DNA from: Eulemur rufifrons
Taxonomy: Eukaryota > Chordata > Mammalia > Primates > Lemuridae
DNA: 64,000 nucleotides
Direction: 5' to 3'
NCBI RefSeq assembly: GCF_041146395.1
Contig: NC_090984.1
Span: 85,137,114-85,201,113, forward strand
In this document: piece by piece, positions 53,591-64,000 of the stretch
Layout: each line of letters begins with the position of its first letter
How positions within the stretch are numbered: the first letter of the stretch is position 1
Position numbers and translations under genes: made by a program
Notes under the pieces: generated by a model
The model's database searches: none
What the model saw: only the letters and a program-made list of their open reading frames with translations
What the model was told of the DNA's origin: nothing

Positions 53591-54429
53591 TGGACTGAAG
53601 AGGGAGAGTCCAGAGGCAGCAAACCCAAACCAGGAGTTACTGGAGGTCAAAGTCAGTCATGAGGTGACAAGGCCTAGAGCCGATCACGGCAAAGGAAAAG
53701 GAGAGAGCAAATCTAATTTTTTGAAATAAAAGTAAAATTAGCTACACAGAAGTTGAAGGAGAGGAAAAGGTCAAAGCCGTCAGCCCAGGAGAGCAGATCA
53801 GAAAGAGTGGCCTAATACCCAGAGATCACTAGAGTCCAAGGTGGTGAACATCAGTCACAAAATACTAATTCACCAACTATTTCTTTGGTTTATAGGAGGG
53901 AAAATTCAGTTATTTAATGCTACTTTGACCTTTACTTTTTGAAATCAAACTGGAACAGTATCGGGGGAAAGGAGAATCCCATTAAATCTTCAAACTAATA
54001 AAAAAAGCTCTTTTAAAAAAAAAAAAAAGAACCTTCTCTAGAGAAGTTTATCCTAGAAAAATCAGTAAAGAATTGATCAGTAAAGAACAAGATCTAAATA
54101 TTTTGCGCTTTCCAGCAGTGATCATGCATGAAGTACACAGCATTCCTGCTAAAATTGTTTTCCATGAATTTAATCAAGTCCTTAGACCTAATTTCCAGTT
54201 TCCATGAATATAGGGGATAGAGAAACTAGTCAAATGAAAACAAGAAAAAAATAACCAGACAAATCACAAAGGTGGGAAACCTCACAGGACAGCTGACTGC
54301 TCCCTGAGGGGGCAGATGGTGTGGGGGACAGGAGGTGGCAGGAGCTGCTCCAGGTAACAATCAGGTGCACATGTGCAGGCCTTGAGTGGGTCCCGGTTTG
54401 GAAAAAATCATTAGTAAAAGACATTTGAG

Positions 54430-54720
54430 ACATCTAGGGAAATCTCAATGTAGACTAGATATTAGATGATATGAAGGAATTAATAATTAATTTTACTGAA
54501 GATGGTACAAGCAGCTAACAAGGAAAATACTTTTTAGGGTGACACTTCACCTCTAAATACATGTCTCTGACTTACGATCATAAAAGATTAGACTATGCCA
54601 GTATGGCCGAATGTTCATTTTGAATCTAGGTGGTAGGTATATAGATGCCCAGCATACAGTTTTGTCTACTTTTGTGTTTGGAAATTTTATGTCATTAAAA
54701 AAGTAAAATTAAAAAATACA
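54430..54720 (+). repeat. Old L1 3' UTR fragment
   Basis: AGACTAGATATTAGATGATATGAAGGAATTAATAATTAATTTTAC and the ending TTTTATGTCATTAAAAAAGT match L1M 3' UTR. The young L1 inserted just beyond its end. Confidence 0.7.
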
Positions 54721-54737
54721 TGATCCTAACAGTGAAT

Positions 54738-57140
54738 GTTTTCTTTTTTTTTTTTTTTTTTATTTTTATTTTTTGTTTGTTTTTCAGCTCATTAAGGGGG
54801 TACAAAAGATCAGGCTATATACATTGCCCATGCCTCCCCATCCCCCCGAGTCTGAGCTTTAGTTGTGTCCATTCCCTAGACAGTGCACATCACTCTCATC
54901 ATATAGGTGTGCACTCCTCCCCTCCCCCCACCCCATCCCCCCCAGAGAGAACTTCAAACGTGTCCATTCCCCAGGCAGTGCGCATCGCACTCATCAAGTA
55001 GGTATACACCCATCCCTTCCACCCAGCCCCGACCTCTGTCCAATACCCAATTGGTGTGAATCCCAAATGTGCACTCAGGGAAACCAGTTTGCTGATGAGT
55101 ACATGTGGTGCTTGTTTTTCCATTCTTGGGATACTTCACTTAATAGAATGGGTTCCAGCTCACTCCAGGAGAACCAAAGAGATGCCATATCGCCATCATT
55201 TCTAATAGCTGAGTAATATTCCATGGTATACATATACCACATTTTGCTAATCCATTCATGAATCGATGGGCATTTGGGTTGTTTCCACATCTTTGCGATT
55301 GTGAATTGTGCTGCTATAAACATTCGGGTGCAGGTGTCTTTTTTATAGAATGACTTTTGTTCTTCTGGGTAGATGCCCAGTAATGGGATTGCTGGATCGA
55401 ATGGTAGGTCTACTTGAATCTGTTTAAGGTATCTCCACATTGCTTTCCACAGGGGCTGCACTAGTTTACAGTCCCACCAGCAGTGTATGAGAGTACCTGT
55501 CTCTCCACACCCACGCCAACATGTATAGTTTTGGGACTTTTTGATAAAGGCCGTTCTCACTGGAGTTAAGTGATATCTCATTGTGGTTTTGATTTGCATT
55601 TCCCTGATGATTAGAGATGTTGAACACTTTTTCGTATGTTTGTTAGCCATTTTTATATCTTCTTTTGAAAAATTTCTATTCATGTCCTTTGCCCACTTTT
55701 TGATAGGGTTGTTCGATTTTTTCTTACTGATTTTCCTGAGTTCTAAATAGATTCTTGTTATCAGTCCTTTATCTGATGTGTAGTATGCGAAAATTTTTTC
55801 CCATTCTGTAGGTTGTCTATTTACTCTTGTGACTGTTTCTTTGGCTGTGCAGAAGCTTTTTAATTTGATCAGGTCCCATTTATTTATTTTTGTTGCTGCT
55901 GTGATTGCCTTAGGGGTCTTCCTCATAAATTCTTTGCCTAGGCCAATGTCTGTAAGAGTCTTACCTACGTTTTCTTCTAGAATTCTAATAGTTTCTGACC
56001 TAAGGTTTAAGTCTGTTAACCACCGTGATTTGATTTTTGTGAGGGGTGAGAGCTGTGTGTCCTGTTTTACTCTTCTACATGTGGATATCCAGTTTTCCCA
56101 GCACCATTTATTAAATAAGGAATCTTTTCCCCAGAGTATGTTTTTTTCTGCTTTGTCAAAGATTAGATGGCTATATGAGGATGGTTTTATATTTGGATTT
56201 TCTGTTCTGTTCCACTGGTCTGTGTCTCGGCACTTGTGCCAGTACCAGGCTGTTTTTAGAACCACAGCCTTGTAGTAAAGTTTGAAGTCTGGCAAATTAA
56301 TACCTCCCATTTTGTTTTTGTTGTTTAATATTGCTTTTGCTAAACGGGGTCTTCTCTGGTTCCATACAAAGCGTAAAATTATTTTTTCTATGTCTGTGAA
56401 AAAAGATGTTGGTAATTTAATAGGGATTGCATTGAATCTGTAGATAACTTTGGGCAGTATAGACATTTTAACAATGTTGATTCTACCGATCCATGAGCAT
56501 GGTATGGTTTTCCACCTATTTACATGTTCTGCGATTTCCTTCCTCAGAGTTTCATAGTTCTCCCTATAGAGGTCCTTTACCTCCTTAGTTAGATATATTC
56601 CTAGATATTTTATTTTCTTTGTTGCTATTTTGAAGGGTATTGAGTCCTTAATTTGGTTCTCCGTTTGACTGTTATTGGCGTATATGAATGCCTCTGATTT
56701 GTGTGTATTGATTTTGTATCCTGAGACTTTGCTGAATTCATTAATCAATTCCAGGAGTCTCTTGGTTGAAATCTTGGGGTTTTCTAGATATAACATCATA
56801 TCATCAGCAAAGAGTGAGAGTTTGATCTCTTCTGTCCCTATTTGGACTCCCTTGATTCTGCTCTCTTGCCTGATAGCTCTTGCAAGGACTTCCAATACTA
56901 TGTTGAAAAGTAATGGGGACAGTGGGCAGCCTTGTCTGGTTCCAGTTCGAAGTGGGAATGCTTTCAGTTTTTCCCCATTCAGTATGATGTTGGCTGTGGG
57001 TTTGTCATATACGGCTTGTATCATTTTTAGATAGGCCCCGTCTATGCCTATTTTTTTGAGTGTTCTTATCATAAAAGGGTGTTGAATTTTGTCGAATGCT
57101 TTTTCTGCATCTATTGAGAGTATCATATGATCTTTATTTT
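54738..57140 (-). mobile_element. Young L1, 5'-truncated, same orientation as GCH1
   Basis: Minus-strand L1 of about 2.4 kb with a poly(A) (T-run at 54744-54762). It has a 3' UTR with a G-rich polypurine tract (C-rich at 54915-54945 on the plus strand) and the last 683 codons of ORF2 without a stop. It is cut at the 5' side inside the reverse-transcriptase domain. GTTTTCTTT is present on both sides (about 54738 and 57150), possibly the target duplication. The 3' UTR differs from human L1 families I know, so it is probably a strepsirrhine lineage. Confidence 0.93.
55075..57126 (-). CDS. L1 ORF2p C-terminal part (reverse transcriptase to zinc knuckle), 683 codons
   Basis: ORF2p of an L1 retrotransposon copies L1 RNA into DNA at a nicked target. 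This piece starts at [16 protein letters not shown] in the RT domain. It has the RT block [14 protein letters not shown] (about 62-75) and the catalytic FADD motif at 106-109, where many other RTs have YADD. It ends with the C-terminal Cys-rich motif C-x3-C-x7-H-x4-C at 536-553. The endonuclease and the first part of RT are missing by 5' truncation, so it cannot retrotranspose. The uninterrupted frame indicates a recent insertion. Confidence 0.88.
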   Translation of the reverse strand: MILSIDAEKAFDKIQHPFMIRTLKKIGIDGAYLKMIQAVYDKPTANIILNGEKLKAFPLRTGTRQGCPLSPLLFNIVLEVLARAIRQESRIKGVQIGTEEIKLSLFADDMMLYLENPKISTKRLLELINEFSKVSGYKINTHKSEAFIYANNSQTENQIKDSIPFKIATKKIKYLGIYLTKEVKDLYRENYETLRKEIAEHVNRWKTIPCSWIGRINIVKMSILPKVIYRFNAIPIKLPTSFFTDIEKIILRFVWNQRRPRLAKAILNNKNKMGGINLPDFKLYYKAVVLKTAWYWHKCRDTDQWNRTENPNIKPSSYSHLIFDKAEKNILWGKDSLFNKWCWENWISTCRRVKQDTQLSPLTKIKSRWLTDLNLRSETIRILEENVGKTLTDIGLGKEFMRKTPKAITAATKINKWDLIKLKSFCTAKETVTRVNRQPTEWEKIFAYYTSDKGLITRIYLELRKISKKKSNNPIKKWAKDMNRNFSKEDIKMANKHTKKCSTSLIIREMQIKTTMRYHLTPVRTAFIKKSQNYTCWRGCGETGTLIHCWWDCKLVQPLWKAMWRYLKQIQVDLPFDPAIPLLGIYPEEQKSFYKKDTCTRMFIAAQFTIAKMWKQPKCPSIHEWISKMWYMYTMEYYSAIRNDGDMASLWFSWSELEPILLSEVSQEWKNKHHMYSSANWFP

Positions 57141-57397
57141 TATGCTAGTTTTCTTTATTATTGTTCTACCAACTAACCCAACAACTCCTATTCTAGTTGA
57201 TATGAAGCCTTATTAGTAGACTAAAACCTCAAGTGCTAGTAAAAGTAACAACTGATTATTCTTCTCATAATAGTGACTACAACATTTCTGGGAAGAAAGC
57301 CTTTAATAAAAGGCTTTGTCTAAACAAAGGGGCTACAAGGTTCGAAGACCACAGACCCTAAAGATATAGATGAGAAATCTTTTCAAAAATCTATGTC

Positions 57398-57427
57398 ACA
57401 AGGAGAGAGAGAGAGAGAGAGAGAGAT
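57398..57427. repeat. (GA)n simple repeat
   Basis: About 13 GA units. Confidence 0.95.
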
Positions 57428-57796
57428 CTGTTACCATAGAAACTATTCGTGTGGCTTGAAGGACTCAAGGAAAAACAGCTCCTCTAGCAACGGAAGGAGC
57501 TTAAGGAGCTTGCTAGGGCCCTGCCCGTTGGCTGCTGGAGTGGACAGAGTGAGAGATGACAGTACTGACAAGCCCACCTGTCCTATAGAGACCTCAGCAT
57601 GACAATTCAACTCCTAGTCCTACTACCTCTCCCTACAAACCAGACCCAGAATAGTCACATGGCCTGTCTATCTAGGCTCATAAATTAGTTAGTGTGGATA
57701 CAAATACTATGACTAGCCCAAACTAGTTATTCTTCTCATTATAGCAGAATGAATCTTTGTTGACACACTAAACTAGTTTGAGAAGCAAAGAGATTG

Positions 57797-58079
57797 GAGC
57801 TGGATGTGGTGGTGCTCCCTATAATCCTCAGCTGAGGTGGGAGGATTGCTTGAGGTCAGGAGTTCAAGATCAGCTTGAGCAAGAGTGAGACCCCATCTCT
57901 ACTAAAAACAGAAAAATTAGCCGGGTGTTGTGGTGCACACCTGTAGTCCCGGCTACTCAAGAAGCTGAGGCAGGAGGATCACTTGAGCCCAGTAGTTTGA
58001 GGTTGCTGTGAGCTATGATGATGCCACTGCACTCTAGCCGGGCAACAGAGCTGGTCTCAAAATAAATAAATAAATAAAA
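57797..58079 (+). repeat. Alu SINE
   Basis: AGCTGGATGTGGTGGTGCTC to GAGCTGGTCTCAAAATAAAT with a (TAAA)n tail; part of the left monomer is deleted. Confidence 0.92.
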
Positions 58080-59565
58080 TTTTACTTAAAATGAAAAGAT
58101 ATGTTAAGAATTTATAACTGCATTCAACAAAAAGTAAAAGCCATAAAAACAAATATTTTAAACAGAACTGAAGAGTTTCCAAGTAGTAAAATTATCAGAC
58201 TCACACTTGATAAAGCATAAATGACTACCATATAATGTGCATTAGACAAAATATATAGAGTTTTGGTTTTTAAATATATCCCTCAAAAGACTAAGTGGGG
58301 AAAAGCTTGTTAGCTTTTAATCTACCTTAGAATTGAATATAATTTAGCTGAAGTGTGTGCAATTATTCATAAATTCCCCTCATCAAAAACTTGGTGAAAT
58401 ATCTTCAAATCAGGATATTAAGAACTGCCTCAAAACTAAAACTCTATGTGTTATGATTCTCACATATGAAATGGATCTTTATATAAAATTTTAACGTAGA
58501 CACTTAAAACTGGAGGGGCATGAACAGATTGGAACTTGAGTGCTATAGTCACATGTACCTAAGTTGCCATTCTGCTCTGTCCCTTAACCTGAGCTGCCTC
58601 AGTTTCTACTTCTTTGAGTTGACAGGAAGATCAAACAGGATCACAAGTACACAGACTTCTCTTCTGAGGTTTTTTTTTTTTTTTTGAGAGGGGGGCTTGG
58701 TTTTTTTGTTTTTGCCAGGATTATGTATTTTTTTCCTCTGTATTTTTTTTATTTTAATAAATTTAGGGGGTATAAATTGTTTTTTGTTACATGGATGAAT
58801 TATACAGTAGTGAAGTCTGGGCTTTTAGTGTGTCTGGCAACTGAATAGTATGCTAGACACATTAACATTATTTCCAATAGATAAATTTTTATCCCTCATT
58901 ACCCTCCCCCTTCTGAATCTCCAATGTCCATTATACCACTCTGTATGACCAGGAATAACCATAGCTTAGCTTCCACTTAAAAGTGAGAACATGCAGCATT
59001 TGGTTTTCTGTTCCTGAGTTACTTCACTTAAGATTTGGCCTCCAGTTCCATCTAAGTTGCTGCTAAAGACATTATTTCATTTTTTTGTATGGCTGAGTAG
59101 TATTCTATTTTCTTTATCCACTCATTGGTTGATGGGCACTTAGTTTGATTCAATATTTTTGCAAGTGTGAATTGTGCTGTAATAAACATACAAATGCAGG
59201 TGTCTTTTTGATATAATGACTTGTTTTCCTTTGGATAGACACCAAGTAGTAGTACTGCCAGATCAAATGGTAGGTCTACTTTTAGTTCTTTGAGAAGTCT
59301 TCATATTGTTTTCCATAGAGGTTATACTAATTTACATTCCCATCAACAGTGCATAAGTGTTCCCTTTTCACCACAGCCATGCCAACATCCATTGTTTTTT
59401 GATTTTTTAATAATGGCCATTTATACTGGGGTAAGGTGGTATCTCACTGTAGTTTTAATTTGCATTTCCCTGATGATTAGTGATGTTGAGCATTTTTTCA
59501 TGCTTCTTGGCCATTTGTCTATATTCTTTTGAAAGATGTCTGTTCATGCCATTTGCCCACTTTTT

Positions 59566-59905
59566 TTTTTTTTTTTTTTTTTTTTGAGACAGAGTCTCGC
59601 TTTGTTGCCCGGGCTAGAGTGAGTGCTGTGGCATCGCCTAGCTCACAGCAACCTCAAACTCCTGGGCTTAAGCGATCCTACTGCCTCAGCCTCCCGGGTA
59701 GCTGGGACTACAGGTATGCGCCACCATGCCCGGCTAATTTTTTCTATATATATATTTTAGTTGGCCAGATAATTTCTTTCTATTTTTAGTAGAGATGGGG
59801 TCTCGCTCTTGCTCAGGCTGGTATCAAACTCCTGACCTTGAGCGATCCACCCACCTTGGCCTCCCAGAGTGCTAGGATTACAGGCGTGAGCCACCACACC
59901 TGGCC
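59566..59905 (-). repeat. Alu SINE, strepsirrhine-type, antisense, inside L1
   Basis: Complete antisense dimer with lineage middle segment. CATTTGCCCACTTTTT flanks it at about 59550-59565 and 59907-59922. Confidence 0.96.
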
Positions 59906-60655
59906 TCATTTGCCCACTTTTTAACAGCATTATTTTTTTCTTGCTGATTTGAGTCCCTTACAAATTCTGGATATTAGTCCTTTGCCCAATGTATAGTTTA
60001 CGAATATTTTCTCCTGTTCTGTAGGTTATCCATTTACTCTGTTGATTTTTTCTTTTGCTGTGCAGAAACTTTTTAGTTTAATTACATACCATTTTTCTAT
60101 ATTTGTTCTTATCACAGTTGCTTTTGGGGTATTAGACATAAATTCTTTGCCTAGGCCAATGTCCAGAATAGTTTTTCCTAAGTTTTCTTCTAGAATTTTT
60201 ATGCTTTGATGTCTTACATTTACGTCTTTAATCCACCTTGAGTTAATTTTTTTATATGGTGAGAGAGAGGAATCCAGTTTCATTCCTCTGCACGTGGCTA
60301 TCCAACTTTCCCAGCACCATTTACTGAATGGGGTGTCTTTTCCCCAGTGTATGTTTTTATCTGCTTTGTCAAAGATCAGTTGGTTGTAGGCATATGGTTT
60401 TATTTCTGAGTTCTCTATTCTCTGTTCCATTGGTCTATGTGTCTACTTTTATACCAGTACCGTGCTGTTTGGGTTATTATTGCATTGAAGTATAATTTGA
60501 AATCAGGTAATGTGATGCCTCCAGCTTTGTTCTTTTTGCTTAGAATCTGCTTTGGTTATTTGGGTACTTTTTTACTTTCATATGAAATTTAGGATTGTTT
60601 TTTTTCTACTTCCATGAAAAATGACATTGATATTTTTTATAAGAATTGCATTGAA

Positions 60656-60995
60656 GGCCGGGCGCAGTGGCTCACGCCTGTAATCCTAGCACTCTGGGAG
60701 GCCGAGGTGGGCGGATCGTTTGAGCTCAGGAGTTCGAGACCAGCCTGAGCAAGAGCGAGACCCCATCTCTACTAAAAATAGAAAGAAATTATATGGACAG
60801 CTAAAAATATATATAGAAAAAATTAGCCGGGCATGGTGGTGCATGCCTGTAGTCCCAGCTACTCGGGAGGCTGAGACAGGAGGATCGCTTGAGCTCAGGA
60901 GTTTGAGGTTGCTGTGAGCTAGACTGACGCCACGGCACTCACTCTAGCCTGGGCAACAGAGTGAGACTCTGTCTCAAAAAAAAAAAAAAAAAAAA
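60656..60995 (+). repeat. Alu SINE, strepsirrhine-type, inside L1
   Basis: GGCCGGGCGCAGTGGCTCAC to an A22 tail with the lineage middle segment at about 60783-60820. AAGAATTGCATTGAA is repeated exactly at 60641-60655 and 60996-61010. Very little divergence: a young copy. Confidence 0.97.
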
Positions 60996-63900
60996 AAGAA
61001 TTGCATTGAATCTGTGGATTACTTTGGGCAGTATCATTTTAACAACATTGATTCTTCCTTTTTTCACTTGTGTCATCTATAATTTCTTTCATCAGTGTTT
61101 TGTAGTTCTCCTTGTAGAGATCTGTCACTTCCTTGGCTTAGTATATTCCTCGGTATTTTAATTTTTTTGCTGCTATTGTAAATGGGATTGAGCTCTTGAT
61201 TTGATTATAGCTCAGTCATTATTGGTATGTAGAAATGTACTTATTTGTGTATATTGATTTTGTAACCTGAGACTTTGCTGAATTCATTTACCAAATCTAG
61301 GAGTCTTTAGGAGGAGTTTTTAGGGTTTTCTAGATATAAGATCATATCATAAGTAAGCAGAGATAGTTTGACTTCCTCTTTTCCAACCTAGATGTGTTTT
61401 ATTTCTTTCTCCTACCTGATTGCTCTGGCTATGTTGAATGGAAGTGGTGAAAGTGGGCAGCGGACATACTTGTCCTCTTCCAGTTCTTAAGGGGAATGTT
61501 TTCAACTCTTTCTCATTGAGCATGATGTTGGCTGTGGGTCTGTCATATATGGCTTTTATTATTTTGAGGTACGTTTCTTCTATGCCTAGTTTGTTGAGGA
61601 TATTTATCATGGAGATGCTGGATTTTATTGAATGCTTTTTCTGCATCTATTGAGATGATCATATAGTTTTTGTTTTTAATCCTATTTATGTGGGGAATCA
61701 CATTTATTGATTTGCATATGTTGAACCATCCTTGCATCTCCGGTATGAAACTCACTTGATCATGGTGAATTGTCTTTTTGGCGTACCGTTGGATTTGGTT
61801 TGCTGGTATGTTGTTTAGGATTTTTGCATCTTTGTCATGAGTGATATTGGTCTGTCATCTTTTTTTGTTTGTTTGTGTCTTGTCCTTTCCTGGTTTTGGT
61901 ATCAGGGTGACACTGGCTTTGTAGAATGAGTTAGGGAGGATTCCCTCCTTCTCCATGTTATGGAACAGTTTCAGTAGTATAGGTGCCAGTTCTTCTTTGC
62001 AGGTCTGATAGAATTTAACTGTGAACCTGTCTGGCTCAGAGATTTTTTGTTTTTGGTTTTGGTTTTTTGCGGGGGGCGGGGGGAGGTGATTTTTTATTAC
62101 TGTTTCAATCTCAATAGTCATTTTTGGTCTGTTCAGGATCTCTATTTCTTCCTGATTCAAACTCGAGAGATTGTGCATTTCCAAAAATGTATCCATTTCC
62201 TCTAGATTTTCTAGTTTGTGTGCACACAGGTGTTCATAGTTTCAGATGATCTTTTGTATTTCTGTGGTATCAATTTTAACATCTCCTTTTTTGCTTCTGA
62301 TTGAGCTTATCTGAATCCTCTCTCTTTTTTTTCTTGGTTAATCTAGCTAGTGGTCTATAAATTTTAGTTTTTCAAAGAACCAATTTTTTATTTCATTGAT
62401 CCTTTGCATTGGTTTTTTTTTTTTGGTTTCAATTTTGTTTAATTCTGCTCTGATCTTTGTTATTTCTTATCTTCTGCTAGCTTTGGATTTGGTTTGTCCC
62501 TGTTTTTCTAATTCCTTGAGGTGTGACATTAGGTTGCTAATTTGTGATCTTTCTGTCTTCGTGATGTGGGCATTTAGTGCTATAAACTCCCTCTTAGCAC
62601 TGCTTTTGTGGTATCCCAGAGATTCTGATAATTTGTATCACTAGTATCATCATTTCAAAAACTTTTTTAATTTACATCTTGATTTCATCATTGAGCCAAA
62701 GATCATTCAACAGCAGGTTGTTTAATTTCCATGTATTTGTGTGATTTTGAGAGTTCCTCTTGGAACTGATCTCTAACTTCATTCTATAGTGGTCTGAGAA
62801 GATACATGGTATGATTTAGATTTTTAAACATTTATTCAGATTTGTTTTATGGGCTAAGCATATGGTCTATCTTGGAAAATGTTCCATGTGATGATGAGAA
62901 GAATGTATATTCTGCAGTTTTGGGGGAGAATGTTCTATAAACGTCTGTTAGGTACATTTGTTCTAGAGTCATTTAAGTCTAGTATTTCTTTGTTGATTTT
63001 CTGCCTCAATGATCTGCCTAGTTCTGTCAGTGTAGTGTCGAAGTCCCCCACTATTACTGTATTGCTGTTTATTTCTTTTCTTTGGTCTGGTAGTATTTGT
63101 TTTATGAATCCGGGAGTTCCCGTGTTAGCAGCACATATATTTAGGATTGTTATATGTTCTTGTTGAATTGATCCTTTCATCATTATATAATGATCTTCAT
63201 CTTTTTTCTTTCTTTTTTATTGTTGTTGATTTAAGGTCTCTTTTATCTGATGTAATAGCTACTCCTGCTCAATTTTGGTCTCCATTTGTGTGGGATATTT
63301 TTTTCCACCCCTTTACCTTGAGTCTTATGAGGATATTTATGAGTTAAGTCAGTTTCTTGAGGACAAGAGATATTTGAGTTGTGTTTTTTTTTATCCATTC
63401 CATCAAACTACCTCTTTTGAGTGGGACATGTAAACCATTTACATTCAAAGTTCATATTGATATGTGAGATACTGTTCCAGTCATCATATTGTTTCTTACC
63501 TAGCTGCTTTGTATTCTCCATTGTGTTACTGTTTTATAAGAGCTGAGTTTTTTACTTTTGAATGTTTTTATACTAGTGAGTATTGACCTTTCTTTTCAAT
63601 GTTTAGAATTCCTTTGACCACTTCTTGTAGGACCAGTCTACTGGTGACAAATTCCCTTAGCATTTGCTTGTTTGGGAAAGATTTTATTTCTTCTTTGTTC
63701 ATGAAACTTAGTTTTGCAGTATACAAAATTCATGTCTGACAGTTATTCTGTTTAAGAAGCCTAAAGATAGGACCCCAGTCTCTTTGGCTTGTATGGTTTC
63801 TGCTGTTAGTCTGATGGGTTTTCCTTTATAAGTTATTTGATGCTTTCATCTCACTGTTCATAGAATTTTCTCCTTCACATTTGTTTTGGCTAGTCATTAG

Positions 63901-64000
63901 ACTGTCATCTGATGAATATATTCCTTGGTGACGTCCTTTTTGCAATGACTCTCCCAGGTGTTCTTTGACCTTCTTGTATCTGGATGGAGGGAGATTTAGA

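Larger units (their letters stand above)
58669..64000 (-). mobile_element. Long old L1, same orientation as GCH1, interrupted by two Alus
   Basis: From the poly(A) (T-run at 58671-58685) the minus strand carries 3' UTR and ORF2 in broken frames. Recognisable parts are the Cys-rich end and connection (about 60026-60430), RT (about 61347-61755, with [12 protein letters not shown]), and endonuclease (62935-63183, KGSIQQEHITILN; LNVNGL-like start near 63450). ORF1-side text continues to the window edge. Alus at 59566-59905 and 60656-60995 were inserted later. About 4.6 kb of L1 is visible; many frameshifts make it dead. The 3' end looks like the primate L1PB/L1MA class. Confidence 0.88.

Noticed and set aside
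54780..55074. Tandem-like sequence in the L1 3' UTR (CCATTCCC(C/T)AGNCAGTGC twice) as an independent repeat
   Set aside because: Both copies belong to the L1 3' UTR, where short internal duplications are normal.
55829..57034. 148- and 119-codon plus-strand frames
   Set aside because: They are the antisense shadow of the L1 ORF2 frame on the minus strand.

Overview
This is vertebrate nuclear DNA from a primate, most likely a strepsirrhine and probably a lemur. It carries full-length dimeric Alu elements with an A/T-rich middle segment (about TTATATGGACAACTAAAAAT, just before the right monomer) that I associate with strepsirrhine Alus. It also has a young L1 with an unfamiliar 3' UTR, ancient mammalian MIR, L2, MER2 and MER5 repeats, and intron-split coding sequence. 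It is not microbial: there are no operons, ribosome binding sites or CRISPR arrays.

The only host gene I can place is GCH1 (GTP cyclohydrolase 1, first enzyme of tetrahydrobiopterin synthesis), on the minus strand. Exons 2 to 6 are all present with canonical GT-AG junctions: exon 6 at 28201-28327 with the stop codon, exon 5 at 29275-29359, exon 4 at 30525-30556, exon 3 at 39228-39283 and exon 2 at 43227-43336. Together they encode residues 115-250 (human numbering), including the zinc ligands. The probable 3' UTR runs down to about 26160. Exon 1 is not in the window, so everything from 43337 to 64000 is intron 1.

Positions 1 to about 26160 are intergenic DNA downstream of GCH1. The main item there is a full-length processed retrocopy of PWWP3A (MUM1) at 19142-21752 (+). 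It has a poly(A) tail and a perfect 15-bp target-site duplication. It carries one frameshift and three in-frame stops, but its last 307 codons, covering the PWWP domain, are open. It also retains a 24-bp piece that looks like intron 3' end from the parent transcript. Other notable items are a 276-bp TTAA-flanked inverted-repeat element (piggyBac type), two MER2/Tigger copies (one with an internal four-fold tandem expansion), a hAT element with near-perfect 8-bp target duplication, and an internally deleted old L1.

Intron 3 of GCH1 contains a Tigger-type element, old L1 pieces and an Alu. Intron 2 holds a rearranged L1/Alu stretch. Intron 1 is packed with repeats: a nested Alu-in-Alu, several Alus with perfect target duplications, a 5'-truncated L1 whose remaining 683 codons of ORF2 are uninterrupted (54738-57140), and a longer, older L1 (58669 to the window end) interrupted by two Alus. 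Both L1s lie in the same orientation as GCH1. I found no RNA gene and no convincing new multi-gene system. The findings worth checking are the PWWP3A retrocopy, the piggyBac-like element, a 28-bp perfect repeat in the GCH1 3' UTR and the sense-oriented L1s in intron 1.
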